NCBI GenBank assembly: GCA_009760885.1
Contig: CM019701.1
Coordinates: forward strand, 34,486,697 to 34,550,696
Reading direction: 5' to 3'
DNA from: Achatina immaculata
Lineage: Eukaryota; Mollusca; Gastropoda; Stylommatophora; Achatinidae
DNA length: 64,000 bases
Shown here: positions 11,200 to 23,509 of the stretch, piece after piece
Position numbering within the stretch: position 1 is the stretch's first letter
How the letters are laid out: every line of letters begins with the position of its first letter
The notes under the pieces: model-generated
Databases searched by the model: none
What the model was told of the DNA's origin: nothing
The model's input: the letters and a program-made list of their open reading frames with translations, nothing else
Translations under genes and position numbers: made by a program

Positions 11200-11605
11200 A
11201 GTTTGTCTGGAAAAGAAAAAAACACCGGAGAAAAAAGAGTTTGGAGTTGAAAGGAAAGATGAGCTCTGAGTGAGTGAAGGAGAAAGAGGAAGGGTGTGAT
11301 TTAGGATAAGAGTATGGAAGTACAGGACAAGACTGGAAAGAAAATGAATAAAGAAATGGAAAAGTAAGGAAAAGATTAACAAAGAAAGTACAGATTAAAG
11401 AAAATTAAAAGTAACAAAAGAAGGTTGAATAGAAAGAAGGAATACCAGAAGGGAAAAAACAAACTTTGTGAAGAGTGACAGGGAAATTCAGATTGCGAAA
11501 TGAAGTAAATAAAGAAAAATGAAAAAAAAAGAATGAAGAAAAAAAGACACAAAGATGAAGAGAAAGAAAAAAAATGCTGAAATGAAAAACAGAAATAAAC
11601 CAAAG
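11200..11605. other. Polypurine tract of about 400 bp
   Basis: The plus strand is overwhelmingly A and G, with few pyrimidines. The frames on the complementary strand are Phe/Ser/Leu-rich for that reason and are not genes. Homopurine DNA can form triplexes; whether this one does anything is unknown. Confidence 0.75.
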
Positions 11606-12339
11606 TTCATAATTTCAGAGATAGATCTTATGGTCAAGAATAGTCGCTTACACCTCACAATGTAGGGAAAAGCTTCACAACTACACTTGAAGAAGCAGTA
11701 TATAATAATGAAATGTGATACCGAATTCATCATACTAATTTCTAGAACTCGTAATAACAATAGACAATAACGGTAATTTTACACTACATTCATTATTGTA
11801 AAAGTTCTTTCAACTTAATAAAGTATCAAATATCAAACTGAAATATTTACTAAACGAAATATGCATGGAAATACATGAAGTACTTACGTATGTAAAGCCG
11901 TGTTTAAAATACTGTAGCTCGTGTGTCTATGGGTACAACGTAGCTACTAAACTAATGGAAGCCGCTGTATGGTGCTCTGTATAGTAAAGCTAAACAAGGA
12001 GGCAGGTCTGAATTAGCACTGCACCAAACTCCCGCGTTTGTTTATATTCAGTCAAGTTGTGACTGCCGAAACCCAGTTCTGCACGCTTGTTTACGTCTAC
12101 AGCAAACGAGGTGCATTGTGACGTAGAGGTCGGCACTTCATGACCAACATTTGTACAAGTTTTTGTTTTCTGTGTCATGGAAAGTAGCTGTGGTCGGAAC
12201 GTTAGGAATTCTATGCATGAAGGACACGTCTAAGCTGCAAAGTTATCCTTTTCCTAATTAATTTTTTAAAATCAAGATCTTCGGTGGAATCTAGCGTATT
12301 TAAAACTTAGAATTTATCTTACTCAGTTACTTGTACAAA
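11606..12339. other. No gene seen
   Basis: No exon, element or tandem array recognised. Confidence 0.5.
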
Positions 12340-12800
12340 GTAGATGAAAGTGTATAGTTCAGTTTTACAAAAAAGATAGAAAGAGTGAGGAATGTGAGCA
12401 GGAATAAGAATAGCATAAATTAAGATGAGCAGGTATAAATGAAGAGCATATAGCAATCCAATATTTCAGCAATCACTTTTTCAAAGATCATATACAGAAA
12501 CAACACAACAAATAAAAACAATAAAAACAGATGAAAAATTAAAACTTAGCTTTTTCTATTCTCCCTGTAAAAAAGCCCGGGCACAAAATGCGCCCAGATT
12601 ACGGTAGGTAAACACACAGTGGAGACAGGCAGTTGGGTGAGAAATGTGTAAAGGAAGGATGACAAAGGGTACCAGATGGTAAACAACACGGCGCTAATCT
12701 TCAGATGACTCCATATTACAAGATGTCATCGACTTTGTTACTAGAGCCAGTTTTATTGCAGTCGTCATTTCTGTAATCTCTTATTTTAGTTACGTACTAT
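12340..12800 (+). repeat. Dispersed repeat family R1, copy 1
   Basis: The block at 12,345-12,580 (TTCAGTTTTACAAAAAAGA, then AATCCAATATTTC, then AAACAACACAAC) aligns with 23,250-23,470. Further right, CCAGTTTTATTGCAGTCGTC also resembles the outer edge of the inverted pair near 30,280. No protein is encoded. The nature is unknown; a non-autonomous element is likely. Confidence 0.6.
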
Positions 12801-13809
12801 TTCTGAATTTAACGTAAATTCTAAAGCTGTGTAAAAAAGAAAAGTTAATTTATTGCAAGAACTATTAAGTAATAGAAATAACTGATGTTTTTCTACATGT
12901 CTGTTTACATATATAACTTCCTATGCATGATTTTACGTGTCGACGTCACGTGCCTATTTTCATTACACGTACGCATCAACAAAAAGGCTTCCATAGAACT
13001 TTGTCAGCAGAGCCGCGACTTTCAGTTTTTGTCCACTGTCTGAGCCAGATAACAAAAAAAAAAAAGTCTCTCATAAATTACTTATGACGTGTCTCACACT
13101 TGTATATTAACACAGGAAGACTATGGTGATGGCACGAAAACGGTGGTACCGCTTTACTAGAGCAACATTTTACGTTGAGCTATATCGCTGTTACTGTTGG
13201 TTGTTGGTTGCTGTTGTTGTTGTTGTTGTTGCCAAGAGCAAAGATGTTGTTAGATATTATACCCATAGACAATGATGTAAAGCTGTGGACTGAGAAGAAA
13301 AGTATTCAGCTCCATCCTACAGCAGAATATTTTTTAAAATTACTTTTTTGTTTCACTCTTCTCGCCACTGAGACTTGAGTTCAGTACTTCTGTCCGACCT
13401 TACCGTTGCTTGCGACCATACTCTGTAGCTGAGAAATTGCCGTAACAGCCGCAAGAACTTCAAGCAAACTTATTACGCGACAAGAAAGTCAGGGCGGAAA
13501 ATGTTGCCATGAAAAAAACGGGGTTTTATTTTTGTTATTTCCCCTCGTAGCCGTTTTTGATAGGTTAATGCTGTACAATAATTAGTAATAAAATTTGTTT
13601 TTGAACTAAATCACGTGACTACTAAAATATAAACTCTAGGCTCGACTGATTTATCTATTTTGGCACACCCTTTGACACATCGTGAAAGTCTGTCATGATA
13701 AAGTGTCGATTAACCTTTTTTTTTATTAAAGAGATAAAACTTAGTAGAGATTATAAAATCAAAGTAATTAAGATAACATTTTGTGCTCCGAGAGCAGATG
13801 TACACAGGT
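12801..13809. other. No gene seen
   Basis: AT-rich, with a short GTT run at about 13,205-13,231. The 67-codon frame there is low-complexity. Confidence 0.5.
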
Positions 13810-13893
13810 CAAGGACACTTTACTGTTCTGTTAGTGATTCGACACTTTACTGTTCTGTTAGTGATTCGACACTTTACTGTTCTGTTAGTGATT
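13810..13893. repeat. 27-bp tandem repeat, 3 copies
   Basis: Three nearly perfect copies of GACACTTTACTGTTCTGTTA followed by GTGATTC. The unit is a multiple of three, giving parallel open frames that are not otherwise supported. Confidence 0.95.
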
Positions 13894-14349
13894 CTTTGTT
13901 CATTCCAGTATAAACAGGGAGAATTTCATGTAATGTGTAACCATCCTCCTTACACAAGAAGCACTTCTGTTACACATGCTTATTAACGATGGCGACGGTA
14001 ATGTACTGTTGACGTCTACATTCATGTAAGAGGGAAATGAAGGTCTTTGCAGACGAATACGCGAGGAAGATCTTGAAACATAATCATGTAGGAGAAGTGA
14101 CTGACAGCGATCCACGATGTGTGTATATGAGAGAGACAGCGAGGCACTATATATGTGTATGTGTGTGTGCGTGTGTATGTTTATAAGTGGCACATAATAC
14201 TTTTTTTTAAATTTAAAAACATACTTTGTTGAGGAATGAAACATAGAATTACGTAAATAATTCCAAAATATTCTGCGAATATGCACAGTTACCAATGAAA
14301 CTGCAGTAACTTTAATTATCCAAATAATAATAATAATCATCGTCATCAT
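13894..14349. other. No gene seen; short GT run
   Basis: Contains a (GT)n run near 14,155-14,180. The 150-codon minus-strand frame spans this simple repeat and has no recognisable domain. Confidence 0.5.
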
Positions 14350-14600
14350 CAAGTGCCGTGCCTACTGGCGTTGGCTATTATGCTTCTCCAGAGTACACGA
14401 TCTTTCATGCAGGCCATTAGATCAGTTGGTGATCTCCTCTCACACCATCTCGTCAGACTTTCCACTATCATTTCTCTTGGTCTTCCCCTGGCTCTTCTTC
14501 CCTCTATTTTTCCTGTTATAATATTTTCAATGCCCCCTCTTCTCATTGCATGTCCTATGAAAGTACATTGTCTCTCTCTTATTTTTTTTTACAAGATTTT
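14350..14600 (-). mobile_element. Family E non-LTR retrotransposon, C-terminal fragment
   Basis: The minus strand encodes RRGGIENIITGKIEGRRARG followed by RPREMIVESLTRW, then RVLWRSIIANASRHGT. This is the GRPR...WR..IANA.RHGT ending typical of one group of animal non-LTR elements. A related copy with more RT sequence is at 29,046-29,470. 5' truncated; clade not assigned. Confidence 0.8.
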
Positions 14601-15444
14601 TATATCTCCCGCTCTTCTTAAACATTCTCCATTAGTTATTTTGAATTATCCATATATTCAAATTAAATTATAATTTAGAAATTTAATCATTAAAGTGTAA
14701 CCCTACTTTTGCGCCATTTTATATGTGCGTGTGCGTGCAAGCGTGCGTCTGTGAGAGAATCTGTGTGTGTGTGTATATTTGTGCATTAAATGCGTCAAGT
14801 CCATTAATTCATTACGACATTCAGATTCTAGAAACTTGACTGGCGGACATACTTGTCGTACTGTGTATTTTGCCTTGTTCTGTTTACGCGTTCAGGTTAA
14901 TGCACTTTGTGCGTTCGTTTACATCAGGGATTCCCAGAGTGCGGGGAGGGAAGGGGGGGGGAGGAGGCAGTAATGGAAAAAGGAAGGAGGGGAGGGTGGA
15001 GGAGGACACCATAACCATTTTACAGAAATACTGTTGGGGGGGTCGCTGGGTATATGTAGCCTAGGAAGCAAGAGGGCAGCAGCTTACAAGAGGACTGTGA
15101 GACATTGGTTCATAGTTATTTTGCAGACTGTCATTTGCACATACAAAGATACAAGTGAGATCAAGAAAACATGAACACTTTGAAAGCGTGTTACAGCCAA
15201 AAAAACCGCTACAGAATGTCGGATCTGAAGCCTTGACACTTAAAATTTTGATGTGCGAGAAGAGAAAGATGAGACTTGGAGGTCAATCTGAACTGACGCG
15301 ATCTGGTATGATGGAAAGATATTTTCACGTGCAAAAGTATGAGTCCTATGCAGAATCAATAAGCTTGGTCGATTACATGTGTCACAGGTGGCGGGATAGA
15401 AGTTTAGGGCCATTAGCCAGGTTCACAGATCAATATCACCTGCC
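14601..15444. other. No gene seen; hAT-like end and G-rich patch
   Basis: At about 14,923, CAGGGATTCCCAGAGTGCGG resembles a hAT terminal repeat, followed by a G-rich patch to about 15,050. No partner end was found. The open frame at 15,155-15,568 is a chimera of unknown sequence with a family A tail. Confidence 0.4.
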
Positions 15445-15600
15445 TCTAAAGAGGACATTGTTAAGAGAGGCCAAATTAGTGGGCATAAAATCCCTTGATG
15501 AGGTTGAACAGCTCACCGAAAGCAGGAGAACTTGGCGAACTATTATGCGATCCTTATATGATGTTTAACGGCACGGGAAGGATGTAAGATGTAAGACAGA
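15445..15600 (+). mobile_element. Family A 3' tail
   Basis: Encodes LKRTLLREAKLVGIKSLDEV followed by the family A terminal region, then GATGTTTAACGGCACGGGAA and the ATGTAAG-type 3' repeats. About 155 bases survive. Confidence 0.9.
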
Positions 15601-16369
15601 ACTATAACATAACACTCCTAGAATGTAATACACGACAGGGCAAAGTTAAACTGCTTTGCTTGTAGTGAGTTAGGGCAAGGTGTATTTTATGAATGTTTTG
15701 AGATGCAACGAATTGTCCTTGAACTTTGTGCCATGTGACGGGAGCTCCCCGACTTGAATGCCAGAAGGATGTAATGACAGTTGTTACTTAGGTTTTCATA
15801 AAGATTACATTGCCACATTCTTTGTATGATTATAATATCAAATTTTGAAAAAACATATCAAAGTATAATGAGTATGACAGTGATGTGGCTGAATATCCGA
15901 GCATTGAAGGTATCATGCGGAAAGTGAACGGTGTATTTACTTTGATGGTCATCTAACAAAGATGCGCAGGGCGGACAGGGTTTGTGAAAAAGGAGCAGCT
16001 AAAGAACAGTGGATTAAGGTTTCAGATTTCACTTCTTAAACTTTAATTACTCTAAAACTAATCTATAAAATATTGAAATAATAATATAATAAAACATAAA
16101 ATAATACATCAAAACGTAGGAATGTATGTTTCTGCTGTTCGCAAACTTCGAATATCTGTTCGGATACCCTAATGAATGAACTATTTACCTTGATGTCCTG
16201 ATGAATGAGCTATCTATCCTGATATCCTTATAAATGAGTTTTATTCCTCTAATCTTCGCCTTTTCTCCAACTTCAGATTAGTAGATCAACATCATCACCG
16301 CCTCGTACAAGACTAGATTTCTTTATGGTTCTTTTTAATTTCGTCTTTCTTTCAAAATTAATTTTCTAC
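15601..16369. other. No gene seen
   Basis: AT-rich. No exon or element recognised. Confidence 0.5.
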
Positions 16370-16870
16370 CTTGCAACGTTCACTTCAAACTGTCACTTTG
16401 GATCTGTTCTTACTTATGTTCACTTCAAAAGGTCACTTTGATCTTATTCTACACATCTTATCTTCACTTAAAACTATCGCTTAGATCTTAGCCTACATAT
16501 CTTATGTTCACTTCAAACGGCCATTTTGATCTTATCCTGTATACCTTATGCTCACTACAAACTGTCACTTTGGCCTTCTCCTACATATTTCTTGTTCACT
16601 ACAAACTGTCACTTTGATCTTATCCTATATACCTTAGCTCATTACAAACTGTCACTTTGGTCTTCTCTTGTATACCTTATGCTCACTATGGAACTGTCAC
16701 TTTGGTCTTCTCCTAGATATCTTATGTTCACTACAAACTGTGACTTTAATCTTCTCCTATATATACCTTATGTTCACTACAAACTATCGCTTTAATCTTC
16801 TCCTGCATGTCATATACTCACTTCATACTGTCACAGTGATCTTTCCCTGCGTATCTTATGCACCTTGTGT
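16370..16870. repeat. Degenerate 45-50 bp tandem array, about 10 units
   Basis: Units of the form TTCACTACAAACTGTCACTT plus a TTGATCTTATCCTATATACC-like half, with many substitutions and small indels. Two overlapping plus-strand frames across it are repeat by-products. Confidence 0.85.
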
Positions 16871-17161
16871 CAAGAATGAACAACATAGTCCATCTGTTCT
16901 CAGCCTTTAGGTGGCAAACCCTGAAATCAATGATAAATCACTTCCACCTCCCAGTTCGTCCTCGCTCTTTCCACTTCGTATAAGATTAACTTTGTGGAAG
17001 TATGTGTCGTGAAGTCGACTGAGATGCCGTTCTCAGAACGTTGCTGCTAGCGTACCTCAGCTTTCTTTTTTCTTTGTTCGCACATAATCCAACTCGACAC
17101 TTGATTTTCAAGCGGATAGTTTATTTGTTTTATGTGTTTATTTATTTATTAGTTTCTTTTT

Positions 17162-18050
17162 TTTGGAATTGCTTTAGACTTCATAATTTTAAAATGTTGC
17201 ACAGGTAAAACGAGCATTGATTGGGTACATGAGACCAACTAGAAGATCTTGATTTGCTGATGCTGATGACATAACTCTTAACAGTGACAATGTGAAATCG
17301 ATGTAAACAAAAACAGAGATCATGTCTTCACTGGCTAACAAAATAGGAATTGAAATTAACAAGGACAAAACAAAAATAATGAAACTTCTCATTAATCATG
17401 AAGGAAAAATATACGCAGAAGGAATAGATGCTGAAGAAGTAAACCATTTTGCATACCTCGGCAGCTACATAGAGCAGGATGGTGACACCGGAAATGAATT
17501 TAGAAATTGAATTGCAAAAGCAGCACTGACCTTCAAGAATCTTGAAAACATTTAGCATTCAAACGTTATAAGCACAAAAACCAAGTTAAGATTATTCAAT
17601 TCAAATATAATATCCACCCTCATTTATGCATGCGAAAGTTGGAAAACTTTAATCTTTAATTAAGAAATAGACAAGAAATTAGACTCTTTTGAAAACAAAT
17701 GTCTAAAGAAAATACTCGGTATAAAGTGGAACGAATTCAAGAACAATGCAGAGATAAGACAGAAGAGCAAACAACAACCTAACTCATGGGTAATCAGAAA
17801 AAGAAGATGGACATATGTCGGTTATATAATGAGAAGAAACAGAAAATCCCAAAACAAAGTTATCAAGTGGAACACAACAAGCCGGAGAAAACGAGGTCGA
17901 CCACATGAAACTCTAAAGAGGATATTGTTAAGAAAGGCCAAATTAGTGGGCAATACATCCCACGAAGAGGTTGAAAAGCTCGCCGAAAACAGGAAAACTT
18001 GACGAGCTACCATGCAAGCTCTATGTGACGGCACGGGAAGATTGTAATCG
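17162..18050 (+). mobile_element. Family A retrotransposon, degenerate 3' half
   Basis: Plus-strand remnants run in family order: the IDWVH and DLDF palm region with a disrupted YADD box, then LANKIGIEINKDKTKIMK, then FAYLGSYIEQDGDTGNE, then the NCLRKILGIKW-type region and the GRPHETLKR end with GCACGGGAAG. Stops and frameshifts interrupt every domain, so it is a pseudogene. It starts inside the RT palm, consistent with 5' truncation. Confidence 0.9.
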
Positions 18051-18179
18051 TCACAAACATGTCAGTATGCATTCCATTAATCTTCTACATCATGGCATGA
18101 GTGTTCTTTTTAATAGAATGTCATTATTTCCAGGCGATATTTCATGAAAGCTATGTTTTATTCGTTAAAATAGACAGTG

Positions 18180-18268
18180 AATGTTAGGGATTCACAGTGT
18201 TTGAATGTTAGGATTCGCAATGTTTGAATGTTAGGGATTCACAATGTCTGAATGTTAGGGATTCACAG
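18180..18268. repeat. About 24-bp tandem repeat, 4 copies
   Basis: Four near-identical units of GAATGTTAGGGATTCACAGT followed by GTTT. Confidence 0.9.
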
Positions 18269-18407
18269 TGTATTCTCTAGCTGCTATTTTATTTACTTTA
18301 AATAGTCTGTAAAGTTCAGTGACCAATACAGTTTTCTCCTCGTTCTCAGAAAATTATACCCGCTTTCATTGATCCTTGGTGAACATTTTCATTGAGGCCG
18401 GGTAGTT

Positions 18408-18651
18408 GTAAAGGTAATCCTGTCATGCCTTAGAGGCACGTAGGGATATGGTGTTATTGCCCATATTTTCCTTAATAGTCTGCACACTAGAGGGTGATAT
18501 GGTCAATATCACACCTGGCCGTCTTTCCTTCCCCAACTCCAGACGAAGGCCGGTACCCATTTCTACAGCTGGGGTGCCTCCGACCGGATTCGAACCCCCG
18601 ACCTTCGCCATGAGAGACCAGTACACTAACCATTTCACCAATGGCTGGTGC
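18408..18651 (-). mobile_element. tRNA-derived SINE, family S1, copy 1
   Basis: On the minus strand the head reads ATGGTTAGTGTACTGG (A box) and GGGGGTTCGAATCC (B box), with CTCATGGCGAAGG between them. The body continues through AGAAATGGGTACC to a 3' end near GCATGACAGGATTACC. Two further copies lie in archease introns (57,652 and 58,618). A CAT triplet near the anticodon position hints at a tRNA-Met ancestor, but that is tentative. The conserved body shared between copies shows this is a SINE and not a tRNA gene. Confidence 0.85.
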
Positions 18652-18659
18652 ATTTATAG

Positions 18660-21600
18660 AAGAATTTTGTCATATAAAGCCTACTGTCATATTTCTGGCC
18701 TTTCTGAGCGTTAATTTATTGACTGTTCTCTCAATGTAGCTTAATCTTAATAGAAATAATCAGTTTCATTTAGTAAAATGTGACTGCTTAATTGCAGGTG
18801 ATCGGCGTATCCACTGGGAGTATGACGGAATGATGATAGTTCTGCTTTAGCTCCGTACTTCATTTTGTCGTAGTACTTCACTTTGTCATGTGTATTTTTG
18901 TGTCAGGTTCTTACTGATGATTTGTTTGAATCACTGAGCATATACACATTCCAAGTAAAAAGTTCCAAACGCTCCTTATAAACCAAAGACTCTTTGGCTA
19001 TACAGTTCATTTCTTAAGAACTTAAATCTTCAAATATAAGTATTTTTTTTATTCACATGGCATTTTTATGTGAAAGATCTAACTTAGGTCAAATCTGACA
19101 TTATGGTACAGTAGCATGGGCTGTTGTATACTGGTCAACGAGACTTGAAGATAGAGGATCTTAAATAGTAATCTTCTTGCTGCACTACTTCTTTTGTGGA
19201 TGAATCTATCAATGTTTAATCGAAGAGACGGCCATAACAAGGTCTATCACATCTTTTTGCCTCTTTGTCCAGTTTTCCGTAAAAGACAAAACATTACCAC
19301 AGCTCAGAGTCAATATTGGCACGTTTCTTTGCCAGTTCTTCTTAGTATCGTCACTTAAAAACTCTCATGGACACCTCACAAACGCAAATACAGAAAATCT
19401 ACGGGTCAGCTCTTAATTTGAACTAGATTCTCAAATGTTTCTCGTGCTGAAATTCCTAGAATGTTTTCATAAACACAGTGAACTCATTCCAACATTCACC
19501 CCACTCATAGTGAAAAATGTTCTCCTGTCAGAATAAAGTTCACAGAGTGTTATCTTGAAAGTCAGACTAAGGAACATTTATTGCTGCCTGCGTACGTTTG
19601 TGAAGTCAACAAGTTCGCTGTGCCTGCAAAGCTAAGGGCGGTTGTTAACCTTGTACTCGTGTATTCTGGGAACTCACTGCTCACACTCCTCCGGATGTGT
19701 CAGTCTATTCATGTACTGTAATTCTGTGCTCTGTAAATAGATACTGAGGGCAAAGGATGAGCAAAATGAATAAACGGGAACAAAGAACTTTTATTTTCTC
19801 CGCACATCTTCAAAAATAAACATTAATGTTTTCCATAAAAGGAACGGTTCTCAACTTTGCAATTGTCTCCCATTGATACCTGTGTCTAATGAGCTTTTTT
19901 TAACCTATTCGTCTCTAATACTTACTACATGCATATGATTGTGTATTCGTTTTTGTATCATTTGCTAAGAACTCATTTACCAGTGATTATAAACTGCAGA
20001 AAATATAAGAATCAAAAACACAGTTAACGACTTTGGGTGGATGTGAGTTAAAAAACCATGATGTTCTCTAATGGAGAAAGACACCCCCTTTATATGGTGT
20101 ACAAGGACAAAGAGAAGGAACCTGCTAAAAGAAGTATGGAGAAAGAAGGGCAGAGGTCAAGGCGCACAGAAATGAAATTACTTTTTTAGAACAAGAGTAA
20201 ATAGAAGAGTTTTAGCTTCTCGAGCAAATTTAAGTGAAAGAACGAATACGCGTCAGTAGCGCATCCGTCCCTCCCCCTTTCTGTCCTGATATTAGATCAG
20301 AAATTAGTCACGACCATTTAACATACACTCAAAATAATCAAGTCACGTGGCTAAACTTCCCTTCTTCGTCGATGTGCTATGCAAGATCATGCTAACTCAG
20401 ATGTCCTTCGTCAGTATGAGGATCCAAGGTTTGTTAAAATCCTGACAATATCTCTGAGGTTTCTGCCTTAATTACAAACTCCATAGTCAGGTGCCAGGAG
20501 CGTAGATTTAGATATATTGAACCTTACCTGGCTGCCTGCAGATGATGAGAAGAGAATGGATCTGTGTTTTGTCTGTGTAAAACAAAACAATTAATCTGAT
20601 CTTAGTCTACAGAAGTTAAATGTTTCAGAGGGGGGAAACGATCAGGATATGCGGTACTTACAAGTCAAGATCACGAATATAAATAAGTTGCCATACATCT
20701 TGTATGGCAGTTTGTAACGTTAACACGATATGCGTAGTGAAAAATGCGATGTAATGAGCTTTCGTTACTGTTACTCGTTTTCTCGCACAAACAGCAAACT
20801 GTTTTCAGACTTCATCTTGTGGGAAATGAAAACCATCCGAAGGACGTCAGTGTAGCCCTGCTACCATTTCAGAATTTACGCAAACAGAAACATAAATTCC
20901 ACAGAACAAGAAAACTGAACATTTTGCAGAAGGTGCGCAGGATATTCTGCACGTCCTCCCATTTATCGACTCGTCAGCCTCGATTAGCCTGGCTTCCTGA
21001 AGCACATCCAGGATTAAATGTTTATCCTGGTGAATCAAGGCCAGCAATTCACGACCAAGAATATCTTGTTTTCAGTGATACGTGTAAATGTCAAAGTACA
21101 AATTCTCATAATAAGAGAAGGAAAATGTGTTCGTTTTACAGAATATTTCCTTTCACTTAATAATGAGTATTTAACATGAGTTCTTTCTCTTTTCTGTCAT
21201 GTCTGTAAACATTTCCAATGGATGTGACTGAATAATTTGCTTCAGGTATTAGAACGGAAGGCAAGCGAAGTGTGGAGGGCAGATTATTCCATAACTGCTT
21301 CTATCTCGTCTTCAGTATCTCCTTTAGCAAACAAAACCCGACAACACTCAAACTGTTCTAAATGACCGTCCACTAGTGCCTTTAACAAGCGCCTGTGTTT
21401 TACAGCTTCAGGTTCCAACCTCATTTTTTTCCTTCATTCTTGACAAAGATGCCGATTCAAAACTATCAATGAAACCTTCTGTTCGGCCGGACTATTTTAT
21501 TGCACTATTAATATCTTCTCCATCAATCGCTTGTCTGTCTTTTAGGATAGCTGGACCAGATATGGTTCAGTTCTTTACTCTTTTTAACACTGAGTAGCAT

Positions 21601-21963
21601 CTTCGTTTGTTTTTCTGTCTGTCCATGGTAATTGTTGCATTTTTCTCCAGAGTCACATCTCTGTTGCTTCCAGTTTCTTTGTCGCCTTTATGTTGACTGT
21701 CGAAGTTCCACAAGCATACAACACTACTAGCTCTGTAATACTCTTTTCTGAACCTTCAGGGACAAACCTTAAAACAAACGAAGATGTCCTCAAAGAAGTT
21801 TCAGAACAACGAAAACTAGTGAAAATGGTAAGAAAAAGACAGTCAAAATTTCTTGGACGTGTCATGAGAGAACCTAGTAATGACTGGAAAATTCAAGACA
21901 AGAAGGAAGAGAGTAAGGCAAAAATATCTCAGCGGACTGACCAAGTGGCATGGAAAAAGGGGT
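18660..21963. other. Mostly single-copy stretch, no gene confirmed
   Basis: The longest stretch without recognised repeats. On the minus strand at about 20,850-21,072 an open segment reads LLALIHQDKHLILDVLQEAR then LIEADESINGRTC, which looks protein-like. No clean acceptor/donor pair and no family match were found. The opposite-strand frame of 138 codons at 20,744-21,160 is equally unrecognised. Confidence 0.4.
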
Positions 21964-22158
21964 GAATCTAAATTAATCAGAAACACCTAGGACCGAATCT
22001 AAATTAATCAGAAACACCAAGGACCGAATCTGAATTAATCAGAAACACATAGGACCGAATCTGAATTAATCAGAAACACCAAGGACCGAATCTGAATTAA
22101 TCAGAAACACCAAGGACCTAATCTAAATTAATCAGAAACACCTAGGACCGAATCTGTT
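21964..22158. repeat. 31-bp minisatellite, 6 units
   Basis: Units of GAATCTAAATTAATCAGAAA followed by CACCTAGGACC, with A/G and CTA/CAA variants. Confidence 0.95.
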
Positions 22159-22439
22159 TATAAGATTTCCTTCCCCTCTCATTGCCAAGATCTGCCTCAC
22201 GATTGATCTATATTTACAGAATAGCTGCGTTAAGTTATGCGTCTATTTCACTATAAGGAATGTGGTATAAAATGGAAATATTTCATATCATTTATAAACT
22301 GAATGTGTTGTCATTTTAGACAGTCAGTATTGAGATATGTCAGCATAACGTCAGACAAGCTTTTACCCTCTGTAAAATAAATTTCGTTAATTTGTTCGTT
22401 CGTTCATTTGTTCGTTCGTTCATTCGTGACCCTACCTCA

Positions 22440-22945
22440 GATCTCCGCTATCCTACTTCCTATCTCGCGACCCTACCTCATATCTTGCGACCCTACCACA
22501 TACCCTGGGACCCTACCTCATACCCCCGCGACCCTACCTCATACCCCCGCGACCCTACCTCATACCCCCGCGACCCTACCTCATACCCCCGCGACCCTGC
22601 CTCATATCCCCGCGACCATACCTCACATCCTGTGACCCTAGCTCATAACCCGCAACTCTACCTCATATCCTGTTACCATAGCTCATATTCCGCGACCCTA
22701 CTTCATATCCTGCGATCCTACCTCATACCCCCGCGACCCTACCTCACATCCTACGACCCTACCTCATATCTTGCGACCCTACCACATACCCTGGGACCCT
22801 ACCTCATACCCTTGGGACCCTACCTCATACCTTTGTGACCCTATCTCATACCTTTGGGACCCTACCTCATACCCCACTGTCGTATTCATATCCCACGGCC
22901 ATAGCTCGTACCCTAGTTCATACCCTAGCTCATACTTTAGATTGC
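22440..22945. repeat. CGACCCTACCTCATACCCC minisatellite
   Basis: About 25 loosely conserved 19-21 bp units, most regular at 22,510-22,610. The long frames across it (for example repeats of RDPTSYP) are by-products. A short GTTC/ATTC run precedes it (22,395-22,430). The right flank contains GGTTAGGGACCACTGG, which resembles a hAT terminal repeat. Confidence 0.9.
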
Positions 22946-22994
22946 GACTTGAGGTTAGGGACCACTGGTCTAGGGAATTCTCTGTTGGAGAATG

Positions 22995-23225
22995 TCAACA
23001 TAATGCCAGCATAATATCTGCACAGTGTCAGTACGATGTCAACACAATGTCAGCACAATGTCAGCACAATGTCAGCACAATGTTAGCACAATATCAGTAC
23101 AATGTCAGCACAATGTCAGCATAAAATCAGCACAGTGTCAGCACAATATCAGCATAATGTCACCATAGTGTCAGCATAATGTCAGCACAATATCAGCAAA
23201 ATGTCAGCACAATGTCAATATAATG
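22995..23225. repeat. About 12-bp AATGTCAGCACA repeat
   Basis: Roughly 19 degenerate units of AATGTCAGCACA/AATATCAGCATA, abutting a dispersed R1 repeat on the right. Confidence 0.95.
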
Positions 23226-23249
23226 TAAACTAGTTCTAGTAATACAGGT

Positions 23250-23470
23250 ACTTTGGGGTGTATTGTTCAGTTTTGCAAAAAAGACAGAACGAAAATGAGT
23301 AGAGTGGAAAGGAACAAGAAAGGCAGAAAATAAGATGAGCATGTATATATGAAGACCATGCAACAATCCAATATTTCGGCAAAATTCACGTACAAAAACA
23401 ACACAGCAGGCAAAAACCAGAAAAGCAGATGAAATTTCAACCACTTAGTTCTTGTTATATCCTCTTCTAT
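23250..23470 (+). repeat. Dispersed repeat family R1, copy 2
   Basis: Aligns with 12,345-12,580: GTTCAGTTTTGCAAAAAAGA, then AAGATGAGCA, then CAATCCAATATTTCGGC and AAACAACACAGC. Non-coding; class unknown. Confidence 0.65.
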
Positions 23471-23509
23471 CTTTCTTCTCTTTTTTCTTCTTTGTAATTA
23501 TGTTCATAA

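Noticed and set aside
11376..11760. Phe-rich minus-strand membrane proteins
   Set aside because: Consequence of the polypurine tract; no domain or start context.
15155..15568. 137-codon protein
   Set aside because: Its last 40 or so codons are a family A tail and the rest is unrecognised, so the frame is a chance fusion.
22392..23124. Overlapping frames with DPTSYP repeats
   Set aside because: By-product of the CGACCCTACCTCATACCCC minisatellite.
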